This document shows positions 10,681 through 21,620 of a stretch of 64,000 nucleotides of DNA, piece by piece. The notes under the pieces were generated by a model. It searched no databases, was not told where the DNA came from, and worked only from the letters and a program-made list of their open reading frames with translations. The stretch is from the NCBI RefSeq assembly GCF_004664715.2, contig NC_051082.1:10525498-10589497 (forward strand), given 5' to 3'. A program made the translations under genes and the position numbers. The DNA is from Peromyscus leucopus (taxonomy: Eukaryota > Chordata > Mammalia > Rodentia > Cricetidae). Positions within the stretch are counted from its first letter, which is position 1. Each line of letters begins with the position of its first letter.

Positions 10681-11035
10681 GAGTGTGAGTGTGTGTGGGA
10701 GGGGTGAACCCTCATGTTTACAAGTAACACACATACAAGAAATATGCTTGTGTGGGTATATGTCCTGTGTGTGTATGTGTATATACGTGTGTGTTTGTGT
10801 GTGTGTATGTCTGTGTGCATTGTTTATGTATGTGTAGTGTGTATGTGTTTGCATGCTGTGTGTATGTGTATGTCTGTGTGTAGTGTGTATGTGTGTGTAT
10901 GTGTATGCCTGTGTGCAGTTTGTGTGTGTAGTGTGTATGTGTTTGCATGCTGTGTACATGTGTATGTCTGTGTGCAGTGTTTATGTGTATGTGTTTTGTA
11001 TGCCTGTGTGCAGTGTTTGTGTGTGTGTATAATGC
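10676..11035. repeat. TG-rich composite array
   Basis: TGTG/TATG/TGCATG mixture at the SINE tail. A 30-bp segment at 10831-10860 (containing 'gtgtttgcatgctgtg') recurs at 10925-10954, an offset of 94 bp. Cys/Val or His/Thr frames through it are compositional. Confidence 0.93.
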
Positions 11036-11146
11036 TGAGTATGGAACCCAGAAGCACATCAAATGTTCTGCATAGAAGCAATGTCTCTTTTTCTTCTTAC
11101 CATATCATTGTTAAAATGGTACACAGAAGATTCTTTAATCTCCAAT

Positions 11147-11308
11147 TTTTTTTTCTTTTTTGGTTTTTTGAGACAGTGTTTCTCTATGTAGCTTTGTGCC
11201 TTTCTTGGATCTTGCTCTGTAGACCAGGCTGGCCTTGAACTCACAAAGATCCGCCAGGCTCTGTCTCCTAAGTGCTGGGATTAAAGGCGTACACCACCAC
11301 TGCCTGGC
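11147..11308 (-). mobile_element. B1 SINE with target-site duplication
   Basis: Near full-length B1 in antisense with T-rich tail. The 11-bp direct repeat 'taatctccaat' flanks it at 11136-11146 and 11309-11319. The right end carries the 'aaaggcacaaagctac' variant (reverse complement) typical of cricetid B1. Confidence 0.95.
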
Positions 11309-11439
11309 TAATCTCCAATCTTAAGGATCAGGATGGTTACTTAAGTTGATCAAAACTATAACCATGACATAAATACTCCACCCAAGAGTCTGTGACCTTG
11401 AAATAAATCGATATCCACCCGAGTCTATGATTTGGGCCT

Positions 11440-11570
11440 TTTGGGCTCTTGTATCTCAGTTCCTTCATAGTGACTTGGGATAGCATTAGTATCTTGTCAG
11501 GTTCTTGTGGGGATTAATTGAGATACTATGTAAAATGGGCCAGGTTTGAGCTTGAAACAGAATAAATATA
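11440..11570 (+). mobile_element. MIR SINE fragment
   Basis: 'gtatctcagttccttcatag', 'gtggggattaattgagatac' and 'gaaacagaataaatatac' follow the 3' half of MIR (cctcatct, ggattaaatgag, tcaataaatg). Confidence 0.6.
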
Positions 11571-11599
11571 CAATACCTGTTAGCCAAACCATTAAATTG

Positions 11600-11769
11600 T
11601 CACAATCATCACAATCGTTGTCATCTTCACCATCACTGTCACCACCATCATGACCAACCATCACCATCATCCTCATCCTCATCACTGCCACCATTATCAC
11701 CATGATCATTGTCGTCTTTACCACCACCACCACCACTACCATCATCACCACCACCATCATCACCACCAT
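11600..11769. repeat. (CAT/CAC)n imperfect trinucleotide array
   Basis: About 170 bp of CAY-type trinucleotides. The first of three such arrays on the same strand (others at 23263 and 33208). Confidence 0.92.
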
Positions 11770-12978
11770 AAATGTCTTCACAGACTGGTTACAAACAAAA
11801 GTCCTTAGAAAGAAACAAGTGAAGGGAACATTTCCAGTTGAGACAGACATCTATGCCACGTACAGCAAACTGTCCCATTTCTCTTTTTTGTCAACAGAGT
11901 TGATGGAAACACAGGCCCTGCTCATTCTGTGACTGATTTCACGGACACCCATAGATATGAGTAGCTACTGTGGAGAGCTGACAGCCTGCAAGGCTCCACC
12001 ATTTACTCTCCGGTCCTTTACGGAAAACCTTGTCGACCTTATATTGGATAATGAAGATATCTTGACAAGATGGTCCAGAGATGCCTATCCGTCATTTGGA
12101 TTGTTACTTGGTTATGTGTGTGAATGGGTTGGTTTATCCTGCTGGCAGGAATAGCATCCCTCCTCCTACCGATTAGTCTGTTTGTCCGTATCCATCCTTT
12201 CCGATTGGAATAAACATTTAGCTATGTCTTAAGTGCTAGGAGCAGGGGTGTGGGCAAATGCTAAGTGGGAGACGAATCACACAGTCCTTGCGGAAGCCAT
12301 TGGGAGGCAGCTCAAGCTTGTGCACACCCTGGTCAGTGTCAATTAGACAAAGATCTCCTCAGTCATCAAGGCTGTATAAATCATGACTTGTAGGAGCCAG
12401 CAAGGCCCAAGAAATGCCAGCCACACTGAAAGAGAACCAGCACCGAGGTGCCAGGTGAGGCTTCATGGAAGAGAAAAACTGAGCATTGATGGGACTATGG
12501 GGGGGGGGAGAAAAAAGGGGACAGGAAAGGTCTTCATGGGTGGAGAGATGTCTGTGCCAGGGAGGCGTGGGAGGGCCTGGCGGAATCAGGCTGTGGAGAC
12601 ACCTGGACAGCCGCCTCACAACTTGTTCTAGATGCCACCTCAGACCATTGTCACAGTCAGCCACCACCACCCCTTCACATTCTGATCCTAGCTTGATCCT
12701 GGGGACTTCCCTGCCCCTGCCGTCACCTGTAGATAAGATCATAGGAATGCCCCCTCCCCCGCAACATCCCTGGTCCAGAGTGCATCCTTCGCTGTGCAGC
12801 CTGAGGAATCACTCTGATACAGGTAGTTCCCTGTCCTAACACCCCCTGTGGCTCCCTTATACCCAGAGGTCAGCCACACATACCCTCCTGCACAATCCGT
12901 GGGTGCTCCCAGCTCAGTCTTTGCTCCTGTTCTCCAAAGTGCCCACCGGCAAGCTCTTTGCCTTCCAGCCTTATGAGT

Positions 12979-12983
<5 letters not shown>
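11770..12983. other. unique sequence, nothing recognised
   Basis: No recognised repeat or exon. The 11950-12240 stretch is moderately AT-rich and non-repetitive. A G9-10 run lies near 12500. Confidence 0.5.

Positions 12984-13040
<57 letters not shown>
12984..13040. repeat. (CT)n microsatellite
   Basis: About 28 uninterrupted CT units. Confidence 0.97.
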
Positions 13041-13046
<6 letters not shown>

Positions 13047-13429
13047 AAAAGCTATAGCGACTTCAAGAAAACTCTGCTCAGAAAAAAAGGCCCTTAATAA
13101 CCTTCTAATTTGTCTCCCAGCTTCTGTCTTTTCTTCCCACAAGCTCCCAAAGGCAGCCAAAGGGACACCATGATGATCCAAGTCAGGCCCTACCACTCCC
13201 CATCTATACCATCCCCACACCACATTACTCAGAGCAGAAGCTAAGGAGGGTATTACTGACCGCGAGATGACTGCCCCACGGAACCCACACACACCCTCTC
13301 TCCCACACCTCTGCTGTATTTCTGCCTCCACTTTAAAGACCTTCTTTGAAGCCCTCAAATGCGCCAGGCACGCTCCTACCCCAGGACATTTGCTGTGTTG
13401 TCTTCCTGGAGACTTTCTCATGGGTATCT

Positions 13430-13430
<1 letters not shown>
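13041..13430. other. unique sequence, nothing recognised
   Basis: Non-repetitive spacer between two (CT)n arrays. Confidence 0.5.

Positions 13431-13496
<66 letters not shown>
13431..13496. repeat. (CT)n(GT)n compound microsatellite
   Basis: About 25 CT units switch directly to about 8 GT units, followed by C/T-rich sequence to about 13540. Confidence 0.96.
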
Positions 13497-13631
13497 CTCC
13501 CTCCCTCCCTCTCTCTGCCCCCCTCTCTCCCCTCACCTTCTGTCTCACCCACTTCTGGACTTTGCTCAGACATCATTTTCTCAAAGACATTTTTTCTGCT
13601 AACCCCGCTCAACTCCCAAAGCACTGGATCT

Positions 13632-13940
13632 GGGAAGATGGTGTGGTGGGTGGTGGGTGAAAGGCCGACCTCACAAGCACATGGACCTGAGTCAGACCCC
13701 AGGGCCCGTAGAAAAACTGGATCGTAGTGGAGGTGGGTGCCTGTAACCCCAGTTCTGAGGACAGGAGACAGGCAGACCCTTGGGACTCACTGGCCACTCA
13801 GTCTAGCCCAGACTGAGTTCCAGGTTCTGTGAGAAATCTTGTCTTAAGACAGAAGGTGCAAAGTGATTGAGGAGATGTTAATGTTGACCTACTGGCCTCC
13901 ATATGTGCATGCAGTGTGGGCACATGGACGGAAGTGCATC
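13632..13940 (+). mobile_element. B3-type rodent SINE
   Basis: 'ctggatctgggaagatggtg' head, 'gtgggtgcctgtaaccccag', 'ggactcactggccactcagt' and 'gttctgtgagaaatcttgtc' are in the expected order with moderate divergence. Confidence 0.6.
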
Positions 13941-15012
13941 TTTACACACATGAACACAGAACACCACACCCAGTTCCTAAATCTCTTGTTTTCATTTTCT
14001 TCACTGCACATTTCAGCAGTACTGTGCGATTTCACTATTATTTCCATTAAATCAATTTCTAGTACTTTGAAAACTCCATGAGAGCGTGTTTGTTTTTCTG
14101 GCTTTCTTTTTTTTAATCCACTTATTTTTTTCAATAATAGTAGCCTCAGCAACTAGAACACATGATGATATACTGTTCTCAGTTAAAACTTTGAGGGGGG
14201 CATGCTGTCTCCTTTGTTGCGATCAGGGTACCTGTGTTAATACATCCAGGGGTCACTTTGGTGGGCCTGTGAGCTGTGTCTCTCTATTAGTATATTCAGA
14301 TGTTTTAATTGCCTCCAGTCCTACAGGATTTTTTTCCCCCATGTGTGATCACTTGGGGAATTGCTGTGCACCCAGAAGCCGACAGCGAAGACAGGGTTAA
14401 CCCTCACCTCACACCCACTGGGTGTCCCAAGGCCTTCTTCTCCCACCCTGATCTGTCACCTGTCCACCTACCTCTCACTTCTGCGGTTCGTTTGACTTGG
14501 ACAGGGTTTTCCCCCCAGTTGTTTACCGAACCCCTGGCCTCTGGTTTGAAGTTGGCCGCCCAGTGACCTCGACGCTGTCACCTCACCTCCAGCCACCTGC
14601 CATGTTCCACACAACACCAACACTTTGCCCAGGGGGAGGGGACAGATGGCTCAGTCATCACAGGTCGAAAGCGAGCCTGGGTCAGCCTGGTGGATATAGC
14701 AGGGCCATCTGGCTGACCCTTGTTGGACGGACTACTCCTCCCTGTGTTTGCTGGCCAAGGTTAGAAGTGTGTCGGGAGGTCACCCGACAGCTAAGTAAAG
14801 CTGCAAGAAACAGGAGACCCAAGCGGTCCCTTTTCCCCATCAGAAGCCCAAGCCTCCTCAAAGGAAACGGTACACTTCCTGTCTCCAGGAATCACACCTC
14901 CAGAGGATCTTGAGGAAAGTCCCAGCAAGCCATTGGATTAAAAAAAAAAAAAAAGATAGTGTAAATACCAGTAATGGGTTCCTATGCCGCTGTGACCTGA
15001 CTTGGCCTCCAC
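13941..15012. other. unique sequence with a 15-A run
   Basis: No recognised element. An A15 run lies at 14940-14954. The region around 14000-14330 is AT-rich, and 14400-14900 is GC-richer. No splice-flanked open frame stands out. Confidence 0.5.
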
Positions 15013-15247
15013 CTTTTTTTTTTTAAGAGTCTTTTGTTTTATTTTATTTTTGACACAAGGCTTCCAGTGCAAGTGATCCTTGAACTTGTTTTGTAGCTGA
15101 GATGACTTTGAACTTCTGATCCTCTTGCCTCTACCATCGGGGTGCAGGAATTACAGGATGAACCCCACACTCAGCTAGGACCAGGACTCAGGGCTTCACG
15201 CATGCTAGGCAAACACTCTGTTGGGCTGAGCTGCGTTGCCAGGCTCC
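15013..15247 (-). mobile_element. B4-type SINE (ID head fused to B1), antisense
   Basis: The plus strand shows a T-rich tail, then B1-like blocks ('ttgaacttctgatcctcttg', 'aggaattacaggatgaaccc') and then an antisense tRNA-like head ('cacgcatgctaggcaaacac'). That order is B4. Confidence 0.7.
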
Positions 15248-15444
15248 TGTTTCAACTTTCAGTGGTCTTTTATGATTGTACAATGAAGGACCCTTAGAGT
15301 CCATCCCTGTGGGACGAATCTTTGGATGGAGGCCACCTGGACTCTGGTGGCATTGATCGTTACCAGGTGTACGTGACTGAGAGACACTGGGATGGGGCCA
15401 GCTTGTCCTGGCTGCCTTGGTAGTAGAAAGTAACCAATTTGGGT

Positions 15445-15600
15445 TGAGATGTCCCAGGCATACAGCCTGGCTTTGCCACATACTAGCTGTGTGGCCTTGG
15501 CTTGGCTCCTTGGCCACTCTGAGCCTGAGTTGCCTCATCTCTAATGGATGGATGAAAATAACATTGACCTTGGAAAACTGTTGTGAAACTAACCAGTCTG
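15445..15600 (+). mobile_element. MIR SINE, well preserved
   Basis: 'cacatactagctgtgtggcc', 'tctgagcctgagttgcctca' and 'gatgaaaataacattgacct' give one of the clearest MIR matches in the window, in sense orientation. Confidence 0.85.
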
Positions 15601-16282
15601 GAAGGTTCTGGAAAATGTTTCTGTCCAGACTTCCCAGGCTAGTGGAGTTACTTGGGTATCATCTTGATCTAATCTCTGATGTCTTCCACGTGTACAGAGA
15701 GCTTTAAACTCACCAGGCTGAGTAACTCTTCAGTTGGCACATAGTAGGACTTCAGAAAGAGAGATCACCTCCTCCCCCAGAACCTTTCTGTGCCAACGTA
15801 ATATTTGGTTCGCTGTTCAAAGGGGAGACACAAACATAAAACACCTGTTTCTAAACTGCCAACTGGAGACTTTCAACATAGCCTGATGCTTCTGGTGACT
15901 TCTGCATGGAGCCCTGTTCCTCTTTCTGCCATGAAAACTCTTCCACCTGGGTCACTTTTGTCATTCTGGGTGGTCCCATCGCTGGACACATCCTGCAGAG
16001 GCTATTACTGCCTCTGCGTGTAACCCACGACATCTTGAGGCTCTGGTTCCTGGTCCAGATGTCCGTGGCCTCGTTGCTGTCCTGACATGAGAGCTTGAGT
16101 CACCCAAGCTGCACTTGGGAGACAACTGGAAAAAAGTTCTTGTGGAACCAGAATAGAAAAAAAAAAAGGGGGGGCGAACAGTGACATTCACAAGCAAATC
16201 GGCAACACTCCAGACAGGCTTCCCTGGGGGAGAAGGATGTTGATTTCCCATTTAATTGGGCTGGAAATACAAGTGTGTTCTG
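15601..16282. other. unique sequence, nothing recognised
   Basis: Non-repetitive except for an A11 G7 run at about 16158-16175. Confidence 0.5.
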
Positions 16283-16600
16283 GTGGGGCTAGGAATGTGG
16301 CTCAGTCTATGGAGCGCTTTTCTTGCAAGCACGATGACCTGATTTTATATTTCTAGCACCCATGTAACAATCTGGACAGAGTGGTGGCTCAAATGTGTAA
16401 TCCCAGCATGGGGGAGATGGAAACAGGAGGATCCATGGGACTCTCTGGTCAGCCAGCCCAGTCAAATCGGTGAACCTCAAGTCCCAGTGTAACATTCTGT
16501 TTCAAAAAGTAATGGTGGGCAGAGTCTGAGAAATGACACCCTATGCTGTCTCCTGGCCTCTACGGGAACGCTCCCACAAACTCTCACACACACATGGGGT
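16283..16600 (+). mobile_element. B3-type rodent SINE
   Basis: 'ggggctaggaatgtggctca' head, 'gtgtaatcccagcatggggg', 'tctctggtcagccagcccag' and 'acattctgtttcaaaaag' follow the B3 order, ending in an ACAC-rich tail. Confidence 0.75.
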
Positions 16601-17350
16601 CCTAGACTAACAAAAGTCTTCACCCAGACATCACAAGCCAACCAAAGAAAGAATTCCATCTGAGTCAAGATGGTGGACCAGCGACGTTGTTGGGGATACG
16701 GACAGAGCCGTGGGTGACTCTCAGGCTCTGTCACCAGAGTCCTACCTCCCAGTTAACCTCCAGCCTCATGTCAATCTATGTATCTAATAACTCCAAGACC
16801 GAATGCGGCCAGGGCCAGGGGGAGAGGTGAAGGAATCTTAGTGAGGGTTCCGTATGCTTCCCATCATTCGTGCTGAACCATGGACCGAAATCTGCGCACC
16901 CGGGGCCCCCACTTCAAGCTGAGCCAAAGTAACTAAGATATGATAGGAGCTGTGCGGGCTACAGGAAGGGGGGCACCAGGAACTAGGGAACTGGGGAACT
17001 GCCTGGTGTGAACAAGGAAGTCACAAGTGCACCCTGGGTGGAGACTTCAGGGAGGACCGGGGAGCTTCCATTCCGCAGACTAGAAGGAAACAGAGAACAT
17101 AGGGAGCTGTCACCTCCTGAGACTTCCTGAGGCCTGTTATTGACAAACACCAAAGCCGCTAAAAACCACATCTCAGGTTCGAACCAGGCCTGGGGTTGAT
17201 CCTGCACCCCGGCACCTGCCCTTGTTAATGACTGTCCTGAGTCCACTGCCATCGTCCATTGGTCTCTGCTTCCTTGTCTCACAAGGAATCCCAGTCTGAG
17301 TGTGGAACCGCAGGCAGCTCGTGTATACCCAGGACACAGTGGCCGTTTCA
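16601..17350. other. unique sequence, nothing recognised
   Basis: Non-repetitive and GC-rich. A 122-codon minus-strand frame (16983-17351) has no recognisable domain. Confidence 0.5.
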
Positions 17351-17354
17351 AATG

Positions 17355-17490
17355 ACTTTTATTGGTTTGCTTGTTTGTTTGAGATAGGAGCTCATGCTAT
17401 AGCCCAGGCTTGCTCCAACTTACTAGGTAACCCAGGCAAGCCTTAAACTCACAATGATCATCCTATCTCAGCCTCCGAGTGTTTGGTCAT
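17355..17490 (-). mobile_element. degraded B1-family SINE, antisense
   Basis: 'gagataggagctcatgctat', 'ggcaagccttaaactcacaa' and 'ctatctcagcctccgagtg' are diverged reverse-complement B1 blocks, preceded by a T-rich tail. Confidence 0.65.
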
Positions 17491-17514
17491 TCCAAACTTC
17501 TGACCTGCATGTAG

Positions 17515-17775
17515 GCGTGAGTATACATACATATGTAATCTTATCCAGAGCTGACTATGCATTCTATGTATATGTGCATGTGTGCACATATATAGTGCAT
17601 GCATATGTTGGTAGATATTCATGTATGTTGAATACAAGTGCCTGCGTACAGGGTGAGCATATATGTGAGTACACACAGGTATGCATACAGTATGCATATG
17701 TCTGTATATATGTCTATATATGTCTAATATATATATATATATACATGCTTGTTTGTATGTATGAATGGGAGTTGG
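17515..17775. repeat. TATG/TA-rich low-complexity tract
   Basis: Imperfect ATGTATGC/ATACATA sequence with a (TA)n run at about 17728-17746. Confidence 0.8.
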
Positions 17776-17825
17776 CATTCATATGCATACTATCTCATGA
17801 AGAAGTGGCTTTTTTAAAAAACAAA

Positions 17826-17911
17826 CAAAAAAACTTTGGATGGCCTTGAACTTGGGCAATCCTCCTGCCTCAGCCTATCAAGAAATGAGCACCACCATGC
17901 CCAACAGATAG
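17826..17911 (-). mobile_element. B1-family SINE fragment, antisense
   Basis: 'gatggccttgaacttgggca', 'tcctgcctcagcctatcaag' and 'caccaccatgcccaac' match the left half of an antisense B1. The right half is missing. Confidence 0.65.
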
Positions 17912-18029
17912 CCATGGCACCAACCATATACTAATATTTGGACAATGGGCCACCTGTACCAGGGTTGTCCCACAGAGCCCTGGCATAAAGCAGGCCATAC
18001 ATTTTTTTTCCATATAAAAATGTATTTTG

Positions 18030-18194
18030 GCTGGGCGGTGGTGGCGCACGCCTTTAATCCCAGCACTCGGGAGGCAGAGACAGGCGGATCTCTGTGAGTT
18101 CAAGGCCAGCCTGGACTACCAAGTGAGTCCCAGGAAAGGCACAAAGCTACACAGAGAAACCCTGTCTCGAAAAACCAAAAAAAAAAAAAAAAAA
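18030..18194 (+). mobile_element. young B1 SINE with target-site duplication
   Basis: Near-consensus full-length B1 ('gctgggcggtggtggcgcac' to 'cctgtctcgaaaaacc') with an A-rich tail. The 14-bp direct repeat 'aaaaatgtattttg' lies at 18016-18029 and 18195-18208. The right end reads 'aggaaaggcacaaagctac', the cricetid-type variant. Retained CpGs suggest a recent insertion. Confidence 0.97.
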
Positions 18195-18259
18195 AAAAAT
18201 GTATTTTGATTATGTTTTTTCCTCATCCCGTAACTCCTCCCAGGTCCTCCCCACCCAAG

Positions 18260-18317
18260 TTCATGTTCTCTCTCTCTTTCTCTCTGTCTTTCTCTCTCTC
18301 TCTTTCTTTCTCTCAAC
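18260..18317. repeat. TCTC/TTTC-rich tract
   Basis: Imperfect CT-rich microsatellite. The following 18320-18430 is an AAAC/AAAT-rich stretch. Confidence 0.85.
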
Positions 18318-18434
18318 CACCCCAAAACAAAATACAAAAATCAAAACAAACAAAACACCAATAAGACAAAAATGCCAAATTTAAAACATGCCCCCAAAAT
18401 GCCAAAATAAAACAAAAATAAAAAAAAAATCCCA

Positions 18435-19079
18435 CCACAAAACAAAACATGGAGTCCATTTTGTGTTGGCCAATTCGTCCTGAGCACAGGGCCTGCCCTA
18501 GAGTGTGATTGATAAAGCCAGTGACATTCCATTGTCCAAGAACTGATTTTCCCTTTCCCAGCACGTATCAATCGCAGGTAAATTCTTGGTAAGGAATGTA
18601 GCTTTGCGTCCACTTCCCCTTTTCAGCAGGCCATACTTTTGATGACATAAGATGACTGACTGATGCCCACAACCAAACTGCCAAATAGCACATCTCTCAG
18701 AATACACCACTGTATTGCTGCACACACACGGCCATGTTAGACTATGCACGATGCTCTGGTGTGCGTATATTCTGTGGTTGCATGTGCATGTACACACTCT
18801 TCCTTCACTTGCTAGCTGGTCTGCTCTCGGGAGCAATGCAGAAATCTGCGTCTTAGACCCTGTATGATTTCCAGGCTCCTGAGTACCAGCCAGCATGTGG
18901 TTTGCATGCTCCACTGAACGCTGGAGCCCACACAGCTCCCCCTCAGTCTAGTGGCAGGCAACAGGACGCTTAATGACTTTAGGAGCAAAAACCACGCTAA
19001 AATGGGTTAACATGTCTAGTGTATGTAGCTACATAAGGTCGCATCCAGCTCTCCATCCTTCCCTCCCCAGTCTCTCACC
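18435..19079. other. unique sequence, nothing recognised
   Basis: Non-repetitive, without a recognised element. A 138-codon minus-strand frame (18498-18914) has no recognisable domain. Confidence 0.5.
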
Positions 19080-19420
19080 CCCTTTTTTTTTCCCCTCTGA
19101 CTCTCGATGAAAAATAGGCTGCAGCTAATAGAATTACCCCCAGAGCCATCAATGCAAACGCTGTTTCAGGACAATCTCATTGGAACAAACGTATTTTTAT
19201 TTGAACGGTGTTACTTGAAAAATTAAATCGTGCTGTCTGGTCCCCCTCCCCCTTCCCGCACCCCATCCATATAGCCCTCTCCACGGGGAGCAGGGAGAGA
19301 TGAACATATTTGAAATGAATTTGATCTGAGTTAACGATCCCTCTCTGCATTAATTGAAATGGAACCAGCCGATACGCAATGTCAATCACACGCCGGTCCA
19401 CAAGCATCTGTTTTATTTCA
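19080..19420. promoter_or_regulatory. candidate conserved noncoding element
   Basis: Unique AT-rich stretch with several homeodomain-like words ('ttaattg' at about 19351, 'gttaacgatc' at about 19331, 'ctaatagaattac' at about 19127) and retained CpGs (for example 'caaacg', 'gaacgg', 'atacgc'), with no transposon signature. It looks unlike the surrounding decayed DNA. Conservation cannot be tested here, so the regulatory call is inference. Confidence 0.35.
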
Positions 19421-20093
19421 GGAGTCAGGGGGAATGTGCCACTCTTGGGGCTTTTTGTCTGAAAAGTCCAGAGGTGGGTTGGAGGCCGTGGGCACTGAGT
19501 GTGGTGTCAGTGCGGGTCTGTGTGGTGTTAGAGGGGTGGGCACTGAGATGGGTTCACATGTGCAAGAGAATGTGCAGGGCATCGTCAGTGCTCAGGGCCA
19601 GTCCACAAGCGGCCTGATTTAGAATCCCGCTTGAATGTCACATTCTGATGGACTTGAGACACAGACTTGCTATTGTCCGTTCTTTCTGCCCACCTCCCTT
19701 TTTCTGTATTCCCCAATACATGACTATAAACATTTCTGAAGGAGTAGAGGAGGGGCGAAGGAATAGAGGTGGCTGGCAGGAAGCCTGGAGGGGTTTGGAA
19801 ATCAAAGATGTCATATTTGCATCTTAGGAGCCAGAGGTGGGTTTCCAGGGCAGTAAGAAAGCTCTAGAGAGTCACGGGGAACCCTCCTGCCAGCTCATTC
19901 GGCCTCAGCAAGAACAGAGCCTGTGCCCAGAGGGCTCCTTCCCCCAACTGACAATCCAGTACTGCCACCTTCAAACTTCTAGTGACTTTATCTGGGTGCT
20001 ATACAAGCAATGACAGCTTGGAGTGAGCATAAGGGGTGTGTGTGAAACACCTGCCCATCACCATTTCTTTTTGCGTGTTTTCAGCTGCTTTGG

Positions 20094-20097
<4 letters not shown>
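19421..20097. other. unique sequence, nothing recognised
   Basis: Non-repetitive. Frames of 87 codons overlap on the plus strand at 19354-19622 without recognisable domains. Confidence 0.5.

Positions 20098-20147
<50 letters not shown>
20098..20147. repeat. (TG)n microsatellite
   Basis: About 25 uninterrupted TG units. Confidence 0.97.
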
Positions 20148-20150
<3 letters not shown>

Positions 20151-20154
20151 GTTG

Positions 20155-20206
20155 TTTTTGGTTTGGGTTCTTGGTTTTGCTTTTTGGTTTGGGTTCTTGG
20201 TTTTGC
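20155..20206. repeat. perfect 26-bp tandem duplication
   Basis: Two identical 26-bp copies (20155-20180, 20181-20206) of a T/G-rich unit containing 'ggtttgggttcttgg' lie beside the (TG)n array. Confidence 0.93.
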
Positions 20207-20339
20207 TTTCGCCTTTGTTTTTGAACAAGGACCACTGTGTACTGCATCTCATCATGTGGCTAGTCTGGTGTAGAGAAACTGGTCTCAAGTGACCTTTCTC
20301 TTTATTAACTGAGGCCAGTATTTTTTTCTAAGATGATTA

Positions 20340-20400
20340 GAGGCTGGAGAGATGGCTCCGTGGTTCATACTACTCTTTCAGAGGACCTGAGTATGGTTCC
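20340..20400 (+). mobile_element. B2-type SINE, 5' piece (split by insertion)
   Basis: 'ggctggagagatggctccgt' and 'tctttcagaggacctgagta' are the tRNA-like head of a B2 SINE. It stops at 'ggttcc' and resumes at 21368, so the SINE was interrupted by a later insertion. The outer flank 'tgatta' at 20334-20339 recurs at 21621-21626. Confidence 0.85.
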
Positions 20401-20721
20401 TGTCTTAACGTACTATTACTGTAATAAACACCATGACCAAAGCAACGTGGGGAGGAAAGGGCTCTATTTGGCTTATGCTTCCACATCAGTGTTCATCATC
20501 AAAGAAAGTCAGGGCAGGAACCTGGAGGTAGGGGCTGATGCAGAGGCCATGGAGGGGTGCTGCTTACTGGCTTGCTCTCCATGGCTTGCTCAGACTGCTT
20601 TCTTATGGAACCCAGGACAACCAGCCCCAGGAAAAGTGCCACCCACCATGGGCTGGGCTGGGCCCTCCCCCATCAATCATGAATGAAGAAAATGTCCTAC
20701 AGGCTTGCCTAAAAGCCTGAT
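20401..20721 (-). mobile_element. LTR-like element, first piece (antisense)
   Basis: It starts with 'tgtcttaacg' directly after 'gttcc'. Read in antisense it is the same family as 45043-45453: both have the 'gcccagcccatggtgggtgg' and 'ccctccatggcctctg' blocks, and both end in 'aagaca'. With TG...CA ends and the 5-bp repeat 'gttcc' (20396-20400, 21368-21372) it behaves like a solo LTR. I am not sure of the family name. Confidence 0.8.
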
Positions 20722-21273
20722 TTTTTTTTTTAAGATTTAATTCTTTTTTATTAATTTTATTTAATTAACACTTTTTTCACTTATTTTACATACTGACCAC
20801 GGTTTCCCCTCTCTTCTCTCCTCCTGTTCCCTACCCCCACTCCCAAATACCCCCCTCCCCATCCTCTCCTCCACAGTCTCCATTCAGAAAGGGGCAGACC
20901 TCCCATGGCCTTGAACAAAGCATGGCACATCAAGTTGAGGCAGGACCAAGCTTCTCCTCTTGCATAAAGGCTGGGCGAGGTCATCCGGCATGGGGGACAG
21001 GTTCCCCAAAGCCAGCTAAGCGCCAAGGACAGGTCCTGATCTCACTGCTAGGACCCTTTAGAAACAGACCAAGCTACACAATTGTTACACACATGCACAG
21101 TGCCTAGATCAGTCCCTTGCAGGCTCCCTAACTGTTGGTCCAGAGTCCATGAGCTCCCATGGGCTCAGATCAGCTGTCTCTGTGGGTTCCTCCATCATGA
21201 CCTTAATTCCCCTGGCTGTTACAATCTCTCCTCCCTTTCTCTAGGAGGACCCCTGGATCTCTGCTCAGTACTT
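20722..21273 (-). mobile_element. 5'-truncated L1 3' end, antisense
   Basis: A T-rich start (antisense poly-A) is followed by the well-known rodent L1 3' region in reverse ('gggcagacctcccatggcct', 'aagccagctaagcgcc', 'accaagctacacaattgtta'). The 7-bp repeat 'gcctgat' flanks it at 20715-20721 and 21274-21280. It inserted into the LTR-like element, making it the youngest layer of the nest. Confidence 0.9.
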
Positions 21274-21367
21274 GCCTGATCTTATGGAGGCATTTTCTCA
21301 ATTGAGGCTCTCTCTTCTCCAGCGACTCTAGCTCGTGTCAAGTTGACATGAAATCAGCCAGCCAGCA
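21274..21367 (-). mobile_element. LTR-like element, second piece (antisense)
   Basis: 'cttatggaggcattttctca' through 'gtgtcaagttgacatgaaat' continues the LTR-like element after the L1 and ends in 'gccagca' before the 'gttcc' repeat. Confidence 0.8.
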
Positions 21368-21620
21368 GTTCCAGACACCCATGTTGGTTGGCTCACAACC
21401 ACATGCAACCCAGCGATGGGGGTGGGGGGATGGGGGGAGTGGGGGGTGGGGGGTGGGAGGGTGTCCAGCACCCTCTTCTGATCTCCTTAGCTACCTGTGC
21501 TTGTGTGTGCATGCCCACCCCCAACAGAATTTAAAAATAAATCAATAAAAATAAATCTTTTAAATTGTGTGCATAGTCCCCCACAAACACAGAATTAAAA
21601 AAAAATAAATCTTTAAAAAT
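21368..21620 (+). mobile_element. B2-type SINE, 3' piece (split by insertion)
   Basis: 'ggctcacaaccacatgcaac', 'agcaccctcttctgatctcc' and an 'aataaatcttt' tail complete the B2. A G-rich expansion sits at 21417-21462. The tail is duplicated: 'gtgtgcat...cagaatt...aaataaatctttt' occurs twice (about 21504-21565 and 21567-21620). Confidence 0.8.
21417..21462 (+). repeat. G-rich tract with quadruplex potential
   Basis: At least six runs of three to seven G separated by single A or T bases, inside the B2 3' piece. Four or more G-runs with short loops is the usual quadruplex pattern. Confidence 0.8.
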
